From contig OX457030.1 in NCBI GenBank assembly GCA_949752745.1, positions 72,036,686-72,100,685 on the forward strand: 64,000 nt of DNA. The letters are read 5' to 3'. Under the pieces are notes generated by a model. That model was not told the origin of the DNA. It saw only the letters and a list, made by a program, of their open reading frames with translations, and did not search any database. This document shows, one piece after another, positions 25,167 through 37,260 of the stretch. Source of the DNA: Protula sp. h YS-2021. Taxonomy: Eukaryota; Annelida; Polychaeta; Sabellida; Serpulidae. Position 1 is the first letter of the stretch. Each line of letters begins with the position of its first letter. The position numbers were made by a program, and so were the translations under genes.

Positions 25167-25333
25167 ATATCTACACATTGCTTGTAGCATGACATCAAAG
25201 TTGGATATACAGCTGAGTGATTAGAAATCAAAGGTTAATCTCGTTAGCCATCCAAGACATCCGGCACTATGGGCAATCTGGTTATCTCAAAAGTCGATTT
25301 CTCGATGACAGTGTTGGTTCTAAATACAGTATA

Positions 25334-26172
25334 GAATTTGCATTTAAATGTGGTGTGTCAGCAAGTCTTAGAAATCCCAATTGAAAACACACCTTGCAAA
25401 GCCATCAGCGCTAAAATCGAGTCATGTTTTCGTCTCGGTCGATGCTCCAACCAGAAAACTCTGCGTATACTGGCGATACTATTCACTAGAGAAGGGCAAT
25501 TAGGTTTTGATCGTATCACAAAGCCTCACTGTGTAAACAGAGTGTATTTGGTTGTGCGATCAGTTTGTACATTATTAATACTTGAGGTCTAAGTAGGCAG
25601 CTACTAAGGATGTTGCAAAGTTGTCAGAAAATGATTATTGCGGAACTGGAATCGAGAGACTTATACATTCACTGGATTCCATATCTACGTACTGGTGGAA
25701 TCCCTGATATATCCATCGTTGACACCGGCTGCTCTGGACCCGGAATTAAGCATTACTTGATTGAGAAAGACTCTGACTACATCTAGGAACCTTTGCGTAA
25801 AACAGCAAGAATTGCTTTTGGAAAACACACAGCTGCAATACGCAGTTTTAGTATGAATAGTTAAATTTTATTCATATCTTAGCTAAATTTAGCTGAGATC
25901 TACATGGTTGCACGAAGCGGTCCTGAAAATCCTCCCACGGTTATAACTGTGTGCGGAGTGAAATCTTAAGCTGTGAGCCTTAAACTACAAGTATTAAGCT
26001 ATGAGTCTGAAGCTTGGCTCCCTAAACCACTAGCCTTAAGCTTCGACCCTCTATCTAGAGCCTTAATCTATGATCCTTAAACTGTGGCCTCAACCCAGAG
26101 AAGGATTTGCATCGGAATGGTTGTTCTCTTTTGATATTATAGAGACGACATTCATACAGTAAAAATGGAAAC
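25334..26172. other. Non-repetitive flank of the satellite, no gene seen
   Basis: An 84-codon frame at 25338-25592 has no features of a protein gene. Near 25970-26095 the phrases CTTAAGCTATGAG and CCTTAAAC recur imperfectly, a decayed short repeat. Confidence 0.35.
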
Positions 26173-26850
26173 AGGCCGAAACCCCCCCTAACCCCCCGTC
26201 AAACCCCCCCCCCCGGCCGCCTAAATCCCCCGACCCAAACCCTCCCCCGTTCTTAAAGAAAATGTATAATGATAATTTGTTCTGGCACTCGAACGAAACG
26301 TAGCCATTTGCTAGATTTTTTTGGCTTTACGTACAAATCACCTTGGTATAATATCTTTGGATTCCCTTTAGCAGATGTGATATATTCCATGGTGGTAGTA
26401 TGATTTTTCACAGCAATCTGGGTCACTAAATTACCAATTCAAAAAATCATAATGGATATAAGTCACATCTATCGCAAGAGAAACTGTAATTTGTAAACTC
26501 GACTGATCTCGCAACCGGCATTTGAATTGCAATTTTTAATGTGTACACACTCATCAATCGTAAGAGCAATTTAATTTCAAAAACTGAGTGTTATCATCAA
26601 TTTATGCATGAAGTGCCTTTTATAATGATGATCAATTCCTTCAGTGGTTCAGAAATTGCAATTTTAAACGCCGTGTAGTCCCTTCAATGGGCATTTGAAG
26701 TGTAATTAACAACGTAGATGTATCACAGTTACAAAATATAAAATAGACCTGAGAACCGGGGGGTTTGGGTCGGAGGGTTTAGGCCGCTCGGGTGTTTTAG
26801 TCGGGGAGGTTGACGGGGGGGGGGGGGGGTAGGGCCGGGGGTTTGGGCCT
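26173..26850. mobile_element. Short element with C/G-rich imperfect terminal inverted repeats of about 90 bp (MITE-like)
   Basis: The left end (AGGCCGAAACCCCCC... GACCCAAACC...GTTCT) matches the reverse complement of the right end (AGGCCCAAACCCCCGG... GACCCAAACC...GGTTCT) over about 90 bp. Between them lie about 500 bp without a coding frame. CAGTAAAAAT occurs just outside both ends (26157-26166 and 26856-26865), though not flush with the inverted repeats. This fits a non-autonomous DNA transposon; the family is not known. Confidence 0.5.
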
Positions 26851-27762
26851 AGACTCAGTAAAAATACTGCAAGCTAAGTCTAAATCAGATTTTTGAAACA
26901 GATCTATTGCTTAAAGCTTTATTAGTATTGGAAACAATTATTCAAATACAATCTTTTTTACGCCTACACACTCTACAAATCTGTATAAATGTAATTCATT
27001 ATATATATTAGCTTAACTTTACGTGCAACAAAAAATCGCCATTCACTAAATTATATTAATATATAATCTCTTACACCCCATATATATAATCTCTTGCACC
27101 CCAAAGAAAGTACAGAAATATATGAAAATAATCTGTTGTATGTATGATAGCTTACATTTACATGCACAAACTCCCTACTTACTCAACCCACTCGGTCACT
27201 TTAAATTATTATTAGCATTGAAAAGAATTATATCTTTTTCATATCACAAAAAGTACAAACCATTAAGAAAATAATTCACAGTATATGTAACGATGATATG
27301 GCAGTTTAGTTTTGACTCTGACTAAGAGCATTTCAGTAAACATGTTGTAAATTAGGCAACCATGTCTCCTTTTGTTTGCCAACTTCCCACAATGTTATAT
27401 AGTAATATTGCGATATAATATAATACATAGATAATTTTTTTTACGAAATCTAAAACTGAGTGAAAAGAGTACGCATAGTAAATTTTGAAACGATATTTAA
27501 CTTTTATATGGTCATCTTACCACAAGCTAATACAACAATAAAATAAAATATATTAATACAAAAAATTTACAAGATTCAAAACTCAGTGAAAACTGGCTAA
27601 TTGCGCTGCCATAAACACCTTAAATAGTTGTTCATATATCTGTGCTAATTATCTAGTAATTTGTTGCAAAGAATCTTGCAATTACTTTTTCAAATGTTAA
27701 TTTTGGCACATCTTTTAATATTAAAGCATGCCGTTACGTTTTCTTAGAGATATGACATTAAT
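26851..27762. other. AT-rich 3' flank or 3' UTR of the minus-strand membrane-protein gene
   Basis: No coding frame is seen. The stretch contains several AATAAA-like and ATATAT runs and probably includes the 3' untranslated region of the gene ending at 27763. Confidence 0.4.
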
Positions 27763-30700
27763 TTAATAATCAACTACAGAATATGCCCGTGATAACTGGG
27801 ACCTTGGTATGCGCTCCTCGATGACAGTGTAAGACCCAGGAGGTCCGATTCGTCCGTAGATATCGTCAAGTCCTACATGAGAACGCCGTGAGCGACTACG
27901 GTTTCGGCCTCCGAATGTGCCCCTGCTGCGCATGCTCCCCCCGTATATGCGTTCTGAGCCGTGTACGCTGGCTATCTCGTCGTCAAACGGAAGTACTTCC
28001 TCGATGTCGGAGTACGCATCTCGCTCTAGGGTAGCATCGTATTCTGGATAATGTATCACAGGCGCCATTGCAGAACGGACCGATCCTGTACCGTAGGCGA
28101 CTGGACGGCGTGCGATGGGCTGACTTGGTACACGCCGCATGACAGGCATACTTGTGATGAGTGGTACTGGTCCGTACGGTGTAAGTACTGCCTTCTGTGG
28201 GGCCTGCTGTGGGGCAGTGGGGAGAAAGACTGGTGCAGGTGGTGCGGCAATGGGCACTACAGGGTGTCTTTTGCCAAAAAACGGTCTGTAACAGAAAAAG
28301 CAACTTCTAAAACGTTTTGCTATACAAGGCTGAATATGGGTTAAAGAATCGCGAAGGACTAGACTTTCCTCCCTCGCGACACATTTTCGTCAGAACCGAA
28401 TTTCCATAGTTCGTGACCAGTCATTGAACTTAATCCAATCGCAATCGTTGCTCTTCCCGTCCTTCCTGTGTGAAATCTTGGACCCGCTTATTTGACGCAC
28501 AGAATAAACTGTTGCTTTACGTAAAAACACTAACTGACGATTTTTACTGGAGCATTTTATTATGTTGCCAATTTTATACTATTTATGAGAATAATCATAA
28601 ATTCTGATCAAATTTTACAACGCTTAAACCTGTTCCTGTGAAACTGAAGGGCTCGTATAACGTTCAACATACTACAGCGACTAGTGATGTCATGACACTA
28701 ACACGGTAAGAGCACCTTGATGAAAAAAATACTCTAAGATACTTGAGCGAGTAGTAACAGCTTGAAAATATCACGATAAGAGTCGGCCTGTTAAAAAGAC
28801 TTGGTACTTAAGGATATTGGAACGAGTTGTGATTCCTTGAAAATATCACGGTAAGACTGAACCTGTTAGAAAGACTCGGTATTTAAGGATATTAGAACGA
28901 GTTGTAATTCCTTGAAAATATCACGATAAGACTGGGCCTGTTAAAAAGACTTGGTACTTAAGGATATTAGAACGAGTTGTGAGTCCTTGAAAATATCACG
29001 ATAAGACTGGGCCTGTTAAAAAGACTTGGTACTTAAGGATATTAAAACGAGTTGTGATTCCTTGAAAATATCACGATAAGACTGGGTCTGTTAAAAAAGA
29101 CTTGGTATTTAAGGATATTAGAACGAATAATGATTCCTTGAAAATATCACGATAAGACTGGGCCTGTTAAAAAGACTTGGTACTTAAGGATATTAGAACG
29201 AGTTGTGATTCCTTGAAAATTACACGATAAGACTGGGCCTGTTAAAAAGACTTGGTACTTAAGGATATTAGAACGAGTTGTCATTCCTTGAAATTATCAC
29301 GATAAGACTGGGCCTGTTAAAAAAACTTGGTACTTAAGGATATCATAACGAGTAGTGACTTCTTAAAGATATCACAATAAGAGTGGGCTTGATAAAAATA
29401 CTTGGTACTTAAGGATATTAGAACGAGTAGTAACTTCTTGAAAATATCCCGAGTAGGCCTGATAAGAAGGCTTAGTATTTTATGATACTAGAACGAATAG
29501 TAACCCCTTGACAATATCACGATAAGAGTGGATCTGATAGAAAAGAAAGAGTATTGGCACCTTAAGTCTAAACGACTGATGCACCTCTGGTAGTACAAGT
29601 ACCGTCATATATGCACTACCATGATACCAGTAATGCAAAAGTATATACTTCACGTTGACTACAGAGCAGATATATTTATATTACAGTTGTTAGTTTAGTC
29701 AAAATGCTGTGGATTTCTAGTCATTCTACAACGCTTAGTGTAAAAGAATAAATGTTTTTGAATATAAATAAGTATTAATGTGAAATACATAACGTATATG
29801 AAGGTACATACCTTGGTGCGAGTTTGTTGCGGGCACCTTTGCTGGGTGATGGTTGAGGACTTGACGGTCTGGACACAAATCTGAAACACCAACATGTCTG
29901 ATTAGACAAACGATTTCGGTCCCCAACCCTCAATAAAATAATCAAATCGGCATTTTTAATTAAATCAAAATTAACTAATAGTTGTATATTTTAAGACTAC
30001 TTGCATACGGTGTTCACATAACGCATCAAGAATGATTGCAAGCTACCATACAGGTGAAATTGCAGAGAACTTATCTGATCAGAACGATTGCAAGCTACCA
30101 TACAGGTGAAAATGCACATAATTTATCAAACCAGGGCGATTGCAGGCTACCATACAGGTGAAAATGCACATAGCTTATCAAATCAGAAAGATTGCAAGCT
30201 ACTCTACAGATGAAAATGCAAAAAGCTTATCAAATCAGACAGATTGCAAGCTTCACCGGTAGAAAGAAAAAGACTACTTGCTCACAATCTATCATATAAG
30301 AAAATAATTCGTCTATTCTCACAGAGTTTGACATAAATTATGTAAACCGTTATCACAGCAGTTTAGTCGTAAAGTTAAGTCTGTCATGTATTGACATATA
30401 AATAAAAATACTTTTCTTTGCATAATTATGTGCTTTTCTAAAGGAGTTAATAGCATGTTATTTTCTGACAAATTTACTGGCAATTTACTGCTGTAATATG
30501 TAATTACTACAGAAAATTGTACATAAAAGCAGACATTTGTATAATTACCTGTAACTGATTCACGTTTGTCTTTTCTATACGTAAGTTTAGCAACAATTTA
30601 CTTTTGACTTCCAGCCATTTTAAAGCTTGAGCATCCAGGACTGGCTAAAACTGCAGTGACACGCAGTGGCAGTCGTCATGATTATAGTGTTAATGGATCA

Positions 30701-33700
30701 CGTCATTGAAATAATAAATACTAATAATAAACCACAGCCAATTTCATAAAAAAAATTCAATCAATAAATAAAAATTTGAACGGTTTGTAATAAACTCTCT
30801 TATTTAGGATCTAAGGTTAGGAAATTCTTTTAATGCTTTAAATGTATTTGCAAATGTTTTGGAAAATAAATAAAATTTCAAAGTCTAAAACACCGGACTG
30901 GTAGAAAAATCCGGACCAGTATAAAAAAGCTGGTAGAAGAAAAAAGAGGCAGTCTTCAGTTTATTGAACAGGACAGTGCCTTGGGTGTGCAATAACTTTT
31001 CCACAGCAATATCTTTTCCACAAAACTTAGATCAAGCATGGACCGCAGTTACCCAGGATCAAGCGTAAACCACTGGCATCCTGGATCAAGCATAAACCAT
31101 TGTTCCTCTGGATCAAGCATGGATCTCTGATGTCTTTGATCAAGCACAGACCAATGATGCTATGGATCAAGTATAGACCATTGAGTCCACGGATCCAACA
31201 TAGACCATCGGGTCCTCTATAAAATACAGACTACTGTTGAGTTGGATGGACTACTCTTGTCTTGGATCAAGTATAAGTAACTGCTGCCCTGGATCAACCT
31301 TATTTACTGACGCCTTAGATCAAGCATGAACCACTGACTCCCTGGATGAAGCATAGACCACTGATAACTTTGATCATTTATTGACCACTGATTTTTTATC
31401 AAGAATAGACCATGGATTGGATCGACCATGAGCCACGGGCGCCTTGGCTCAAGCATAGACCACTTATGACTTTTTTATAACAAATATCGATTTCGAGATA
31501 ATGGTTGTTCAGTAATACATTGAAACAATACTCAGACGATGCTTCAATTTTCAGTAACTCACATAAGAATGGAGATGAGTAGTACAACGACGACGAAGCC
31601 AGCCACAGCGATGATAGCCCACGCCCAGAGGGGAAACTCGCTCTCCCCGCCCTCGTCATCTGTCAAACAAAAACAACAGAGTGTCAACACTGAAGAGACT
31701 GGATATCACCAGCACAGGGAATATACAAGTTGGCAAATCAAAACACTGAGCTCCGACTGAACCCTACCACATATTCTAAGTATGTCTTACCACCTGGATT
31801 TTGGCGAACTAAGTTTTACTTATGGCAAACTTCTTACTGACAGTACTTATGGTACTGTTATACAGACGGGTACCATGTGGTCCTGTTGCCATGATCACTG
31901 CTTTTTAGGTATTATAATGACATCTTTAGTATTATGATGTCGGCAAACACGTGATGATGACATCTTTATTATTAAGATATCGGCAGCACGTGATCATGTT
32001 GGTATATTGAACATTATGACCTCAAAATTGCTTGAAAAACAGTCTTAAAAGAAAAACCTTATGTGTCCACTGGAGATATTTCAAGAACAGAAAATGGTCG
32101 CTTCATAGCCACTAGGGGTGTTACGGTTCGCACTGTAACAGTAGACCGACTGCGGTTCTTCGGTTCGGTTCGGTTAAAAATCAAAAGAGAAAACCGCGGT
32201 GTTTTCGGGGTTTTGGTGGTTTTTTACTGATAGTGGACAGCCATGAAATGGCGCTCAACTTTAAAACCTCAGCATGTTGACATATTACTCTTTTTAAAAA
32301 ATATGTTCATATGTCAGATTATCACTTGAGATTTTAATGTTAGCTGTTCCCTTAGCCGCAGTAGCGTTTTGTGTCCTCAGTGTAATTCAAGATTTAAAGC
32401 TCCTTATAATATGATTAAAGGGATTTTGTTTATGGCGTTATAATTAAGAAACTGGAAATATTCTCAAGTTAGAACAAAACTGTAATGACTGCTGTGTGAC
32501 GTACTTAAACTTAAGTTGGGGCAAAACTGCAATGATTGTTATAGGATATATGCATTTAACTTAATTGTATTTTCGGTGACGTGAAATAATAAGTGTATTG
32601 ATTGTTATTTGAAACATTTATGCTTATTTATCGTTTATTTGACTTTTTAAATGTTTGCAAATATCTTTAAAAAGCTGACGGTTAGCTCAGTAGGTTAGAA
32701 CGTTGGTCTGGTAATCCCAAAGCCCCGAGTTCGATTCCAGCTCGGGGTGATAAGCAGGGGAGTAACGTTCGCTCCAATTGCCTAAAATAAGCGAATGTAG
32801 TTGGTTAGTCACCCTATCACGAAATTCAAGATTTACACCCCCTGTGGTTTTCAGCCATCCCTTCAAAAAATGAGAAAAAAAAATTTTAAAGGGTTCAGGT
32901 ATCGCCATGCCAAATACTTCTTGCACATCTACAAATGGTGGAGTACTTTTTAGCATAGGCATAGCAGCCTCCTTATCCGAGATACAGATTACACAAAATC
33001 AAAATACCTCGAGGCAGCTGGGAACTAATAAACGTTATCAGGTGTTTGGGGAGATCTGCTTTTATGGGATGCCGTTTTAACATTTAATGCTTATTTTTGA
33101 TATCAAAATATAATTAGAGATATCAATAAATCAATGCAGATTTTAGAAACTTAAAAAATGTCAAGGGAGATACACATTTACATAAAATATAACGAATCGT
33201 CAATTATATTTTGGAGATGAAAACTTGAATTATTGAGATCAACAATAACAACACAATTTTTAATCTCAAGAATGGCTTCTTTTTTGTACAGTAAAAAGTT
33301 TAAGGAAAGATACCATATACAAGGACCAGTCATTATTTATTTACAGATGTGTGTTTCTGAATTTTTGTGTTAAAAATAGACTGATATTTTGATATCAAAA
33401 ATCAATTTTTGAGATCAAAATATCATTTGCAGATTTTAAAATACAAATTAAAAAAGTCTCATTCTGAAATAATGATATCCGAAATAAATTCTTAATATCA
33501 ATAAAAGGAAAATGAATTATTGAGCTCAAAATTGATATTTTGCTCTCAAATGTTTCATTTTGCTATGAAGAATTGAATTTTTGATCTCAAAAAAATCAAT
33601 TTTAGATATCATTAAATCATTTTTGATGTCAATAAATATTTCTTGAAATCTCTAAATATTTATTGATCTCAAAATATTCATATTTTGATATTAAGAATAA

Positions 33701-33839
33701 ATTTTTGCTGTCTGTTATTATATTTTTGATATCTCTAAATGTATACTTGATCTCAAAAAATAATTCTTGATTTCAATAAACATTTATTGATATCAAAAAT
33801 GATTTAATGATATCTAAAATTGATTTTTAGAGATCAAAA

Positions 33840-33907
<68 letters not shown>

Positions 33908-34285
33908 GGTTGACGGAGTGGCTAAGTGGTGCAGTAAGTCAGCAGATCTGGGCATCGATTAGGAGATTATTGAAAAGTTCGATAAAAATAACTACTGATT
34001 AAAACAATAAATAAAAAATAGCAATAATAAAAAAGACAATAATAATAACAATGAACTTCTCACCGCCGCCCCTCTACGGGTGCTCGAATTCAATACAAAG
34101 CACCCAGCCCCTTGGTCTACCCCTATAACAAAGAAAGCCAAAAAATTACCCGCTTCTGATTGTTGAGTAGTCGTTTCCCCAGCCGTTGTGACGTTATCAC
34201 TGCTGGTCGTTTGGCAGAGCGCAAAAATTGTTAATTGGCTGAAAATGACACACAGCAAGATGCTTTTGTTTTGAACCATTTTCAT
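27763..34285 (-). CDS. Type I membrane protein with short Thr-rich ectodomain and Pro/Arg-rich tail, four exons
   Basis: Exons on the minus strand are 34150-34285, 31563-31659, 29812-29880 and 27763-28285. All have GT-AG borders (donors GTAATT, GTGAGT, GTATGT; acceptors GACAG, TTCAG, TACAG), and the phases agree at every join. The total is 825 bases, 274 residues. Exon 1 gives the signal peptide (MKMVQNKSILLCVIFSQLTI) and a Thr-rich stub. Exon 2 gives an acidic stretch (DEGGESEFPLW) and the membrane helix (AWAIIAVAGFVVVVLLISIL). Exons 3 and 4 give a long cytoplasmic tail rich in Pro, Arg and Tyr, including an acidic block (DIEEVLPFDDEIASVHGSER), and ending AYSVVDY, a possible PDZ ligand. The family is not recognised. 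It is probably a host scaffold or receptor-like protein. Start and splice sites rest on consensus and phase only. Confidence 0.75.
28698..29540. repeat. Intronic minisatellite, unit about 75 bp, about 11 copies
   Basis: The unit carries TTGAAAATATCACGATAAGA, CTGTTAAAAAGACTTGGTA and TTAAGGATATTAGAACGAG. It lies in the last intron of the minus-strand membrane-protein gene. Confidence 0.93.
30033..30262. repeat. Intronic tandem repeat, unit about 52 bp, 4.5 copies
   Basis: The unit carries GATTGCAAGCTACCATACAG and TGAAAATGCACATA. It lies in the second intron of the same gene. Confidence 0.9.
31020..31420. repeat. Decayed tandem repeat with GGATCAAGCAT-AGACCA, unit about 28-30 bp
   Basis: About twelve imperfect units of the type CTGGATCAAGCATAGACCAC. 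It ends about 140 bases before the exon at 31563. Confidence 0.8.
32684..32757 (+). repeat. tRNA-derived repeat (SINE head), not a functional tRNA
   Basis: GGTTAGCTCAGTAGGTTAG is a good A box and GAGTTCGATTCC a good B box, with a loop that could read GGT. The acceptor arms do not pair (GCTGACG against GTGATAA) and the T arm is an over-long hairpin CCCCGAG/CTCGGGG. A tRNA-derived SINE fits better than a tRNA-Thr gene. The body probably continues to about 32850; no clear tail was delimited. Confidence 0.5.
33060..33839. repeat. AT-rich block with many GATATC / GAGATC palindromic motifs
   Basis: Over about 780 bp the words TTTTGATATCAAAA, TTGAGATCAA and TTGATCTCAAA and their variants occur some twenty times at irregular spacing, giving numerous short palindromes. 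No frame is present. It lies in the first intron of the membrane-protein gene. Confidence 0.6.
33840..33906. repeat. (ATT)n microsatellite, about 22 units
   Basis: Uninterrupted ATT/TTA repeat directly after the palindromic block. It is followed at 33907 by GGTTGACGGAGTGGCTAAGT, which is weakly tRNA-like. Confidence 0.95.
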
Positions 34286-36899
34286 TGTTGTTATAATCCT
34301 GGTTGGGTTTAAAATGTGCTTGTTTGTTTCATATCCCAAAAGATAAAAGGTTTGCCTTTTTACGTCATGAGAAAATACATGAAAAAGGCAAACAGCGAAA
34401 TAAAAACTTTATTCGAAAATATACTTATTTTATAAATTATACATTGTTTTGTTGCGAAAAACCTTTGTTAAATATTCATTTGAGAAACACCCCAGCAGTG
34501 CGACAGTGTGGTATGCACGGGGGGGAGGGGCACAGAGGCTAACCTAACCCCTATTCATACCGTTGTTGTTCACAACCCCCCCCCCCCCCCTTCGCCCACC
34601 TCCTCACTTACACCATCTAGGCAGCAGTCTGTAAAATGCATGCGCCCCTCTTTTTTACCCCCATAAGAAAGAGAGAGAGGTAACTGTGGTAACTCTGGTA
34701 TTTATTCCATTAGTGTGTGACGAAGCCGAACGTGATAAATTGCACCAAATGGACTACCCCCTTTTTAAGGAATGTCGCACACGTACAATTTATAACCCCA
34801 TGACTTTTAAAATCCCAAGGCAACTTCAGCACATAAAACATTTCTAACTGAAGGCCACGTTACATTTTTATCATACAGGCCCAAAGAGGGTACTTCGCCT
34901 AAGAACCACTTGAGATTTTGACTCCTGCATACTTTACACAGAATTCCTGTATCAAAGCATACGAAAAATGTTGTGTATAGTTTCTCAGAACTGTACAAGA
35001 TTATCGCAATGTTCGCTGAGAGGAGAAATTTTACCCCACGCTTGAAAAAAAAAAAACTTCCACGTTCGATTCTTCTACAAGGCCTGAGTCCGTTTGGGAG
35101 ATGGAGAGTGGGATGGGGGGGGGGGGGGGCACTTGCATACAAATCTTTCATCATGCATGTCAATGAATTTTTAAAATGACCGCTAAACGCAGAGTAGTTT
35201 GAATAATACCCCCCGTTTCAACCAAACGCGCAATTTTCACCCCCTAAATATGAAGTATCAGATTTAATTTTAAAAAAATACCCTGTTCACAAAATTACAT
35301 ATTTCTTATTTCAGGTGCAGCTAGAATATGCGTTACTGCAATCGCAGAACGTAAACCAGCAGGCCCCAATACCTGACAAGTCTTTAAGCTCAGTTTTGGC
35401 CTCTCTTTTTCGAAACCCCCACCCCTCCCTCCGGAAATGCGAATAAATGTAAATTACTGCCTCTTTTTTTTTTTTTTTGACGAACTTAGAAGACTCGCGA
35501 AGACCCCAACTGATCCCAGACTTACCCCTTTCTATTCTTCTGTTTTGGGAGGGAGGATGGAGGAGAGACGGTGCCCTGCATAAGAGATAGCAAGAGGGCC
35601 TTGGAGGAGGGGGGGGGGGGGTCCGATTTTTTATTTTTTTTTGTCATGGGTGGGGTTGGTTTTTGAGGGTCAGAGATTAAGACAGAGTGAGTAGTGCCTC
35701 GAAAGAAGTAACAAAGATTTTCATGTCATCAAATAAAATTCGCACGTTAAGGTGGCATGAGAATGAATGCCTAACCCCCGCCCCTCCGAGTGTCAGGAGA
35801 ATGCCTAATCCCCCCTCCAGCCCCGTGGCCGAACCCCCTCCCCGCCGAGTGGCGGGAGAATGCTTAATCCCCTCCCTCCTGCCCCACCCCGCCGAATGGC
35901 AGGAGAATGCCTAACCGAATATCTAACCCCCCCCCCCCCCCACGCAATGCAAGTCAGATTTGAAACGTACCACAATGGTCACGTGTCGTTGCATCCCACG
36001 GAGTTTTAAGGAATCGGTGAGTGGGGGGGGGGGGGGGGGGGTCACCCATTAATCTATCCCGTCCACCCCCCCCCCCCCCCCCACCAACCTCCCATGCGTT
36101 TGTATTTTATCGGAAACCAAATGAAACGAATGGACAGAATACAAAAAAAAAAGTCTTTATTCATAAAAAATATTTTAAAGTATATTTTTTTTATAAATGT
36201 CTTAAACATCACAACTTAAAATTGAAACATTTCCACGAAAAACATCTTAGAAACAACAAGAAATGTAGTGCATATTCGATAACGAGAACAATCCTACTTC
36301 CGGCAGCCTTAAAGTGTATCAGTTGTTAGATTTTTGCAATCGGCAACAATAATATTCAAAACCCTTTTTACGAGTTATCGGGCATCCAGTTATCGGATAT
36401 CTAGTTATCGGATATTTAGTGTGGACTTTTAAACAATCACGATTTATACGAACAGTTGCGCGAACAATATCGCAATTTGTACGAACAATATCGCAATTTG
36501 TGCTAATGTCACAACCTCTACTAACGCTCTGATTCGAACATAACGTCAAGATTCGCACAGGACGACGTCACGATTCGCACGTCACATACAAGGCAGCGGA
36601 ATGTTTTCAATCAATGGACGGGTGCGGATCAATCTGGCGTTCATTCTTTTTTTTTTAACACGTCAACATATTTAAGAATTATACATCATTTTGGAAATGG
36701 GTTCGAACTAAGTGTAATACACGGAAAACACCTCTTTAAAAATCTTATTCATCTTTTTTAATTGCATTTTAAAACTCATAACACGAATTAACTTATCATT
36801 ACACATAAACACGAATTAACTTATCATTACACATATTGATTTCCAACACACCAACACTGCAGAAAGTGACTGTTTTACTGTTTTGCAGTCAATATAGTT
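34286..36899. other. Intergenic with many G or C homopolymers, no gene seen
   Basis: Runs of ten or more C or G occur near 34577, 35115, 35608, 35927, 36026 and 36066. A unit of about 45 bp with GCAGGAGAATGCCTAA is repeated three to four times at 35757-35910. At 36360-36420 TTATCGGATATCTAG-like words recur, and ACGAACAATATCGCAATTTG is doubled near 36450-36500. No coding frame was supported. Confidence 0.4.
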
Positions 36900-36903
36900 A
36901 ACC

Positions 36904-37260
36904 CTAACTTGTCAAAGTAGCCAACTATGACTTGTCAAAGTAGCCAACTATGACTTGTCAAAGTAGCCAACTATGACTTGTCAAAGTAGCCAACTATGAC
37001 TTGTCAAAGTAGCCAACTATGACTTGTCAAAGTAGCCAACTATGACTTGTCAAAGTAGCCAACTATGACTTGTCAAAGTAGCCAACTATGACTTGTCAAA
37101 GTAGCCAACTATGACTTGTCAAAGTAGCCAACTATGACTAGTCAATGCAGTCAACCATGACTAGTCAATGTAGTCAACCATGAGTAGTCAATGTAGTTAC
37201 CCATGACTAGTCGATGTAGTCAACCATAACTAGTCAATATAGTCACCAATGACTAGTAAA
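36904..37260. repeat. Tandem repeat, unit 23 bp, about 15 copies
   Basis: About ten nearly identical copies of CCAACTATGACTTGTCAAAG(TAG) up to 37139 are followed by five diverged copies of the type TCAACCATGACTAGTCAATG. Confidence 0.97.

Larger units (their letters stand above)
12658..25333. repeat. Satellite array, unit about 1054 bp, 12 tandem copies
   Basis: The first unit starts at GAAAGCAGAGAGCTCATGG near 12660 and the last ends at CAGTATAG near 25333. The same landmark (ATGTACTGTGACACGTTCAG) recurs near 13350, 14403, 15450, 16504, 17558, 18613, 19667, 20721, 21775, 22828, 23882 and 24975, giving spacings of 1047-1055 bp except the last, about 1093. The longer last unit holds an extra 39-bp partial duplication at about 24888-24930. 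Copies differ by few substitutions, and some neighbours (for example near 16.5 and 17.6 kb, and near 20.7 to 22.8 kb) are almost identical, so the array has been homogenised by unequal exchange. Each unit carries a TATA-like AGTATATAAC about 20 bases before a small open frame. Confidence 0.97.

Noticed and set aside
12658..25333. Twelve-copy gene family or CRISPR-like array
   Set aside because: Units are kilobase-long, contiguous and nearly identical without spacers, and the frames inside are short and mostly broken; this is satellite DNA.
32110..32230. hAT-type transposon end (AGGGGTGTTAC)
   Set aside because: No matching inverted end or 8-bp duplication was found nearby.
32684..32757. tRNA-Thr gene
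   Set aside because: The A and B boxes are good, but the acceptor stem does not pair and the T arm has the wrong size, so a tRNA-derived repeat fits better.
33907..33990. Second tRNA-like SINE head after the ATT repeat
   Set aside because: Only a short A-box-like piece is present and no B box pairs with it at the right distance.
36904..37140. CRISPR-like short direct repeats
   Set aside because: The 23-bp units are directly adjacent with no variable spacers, in animal DNA.
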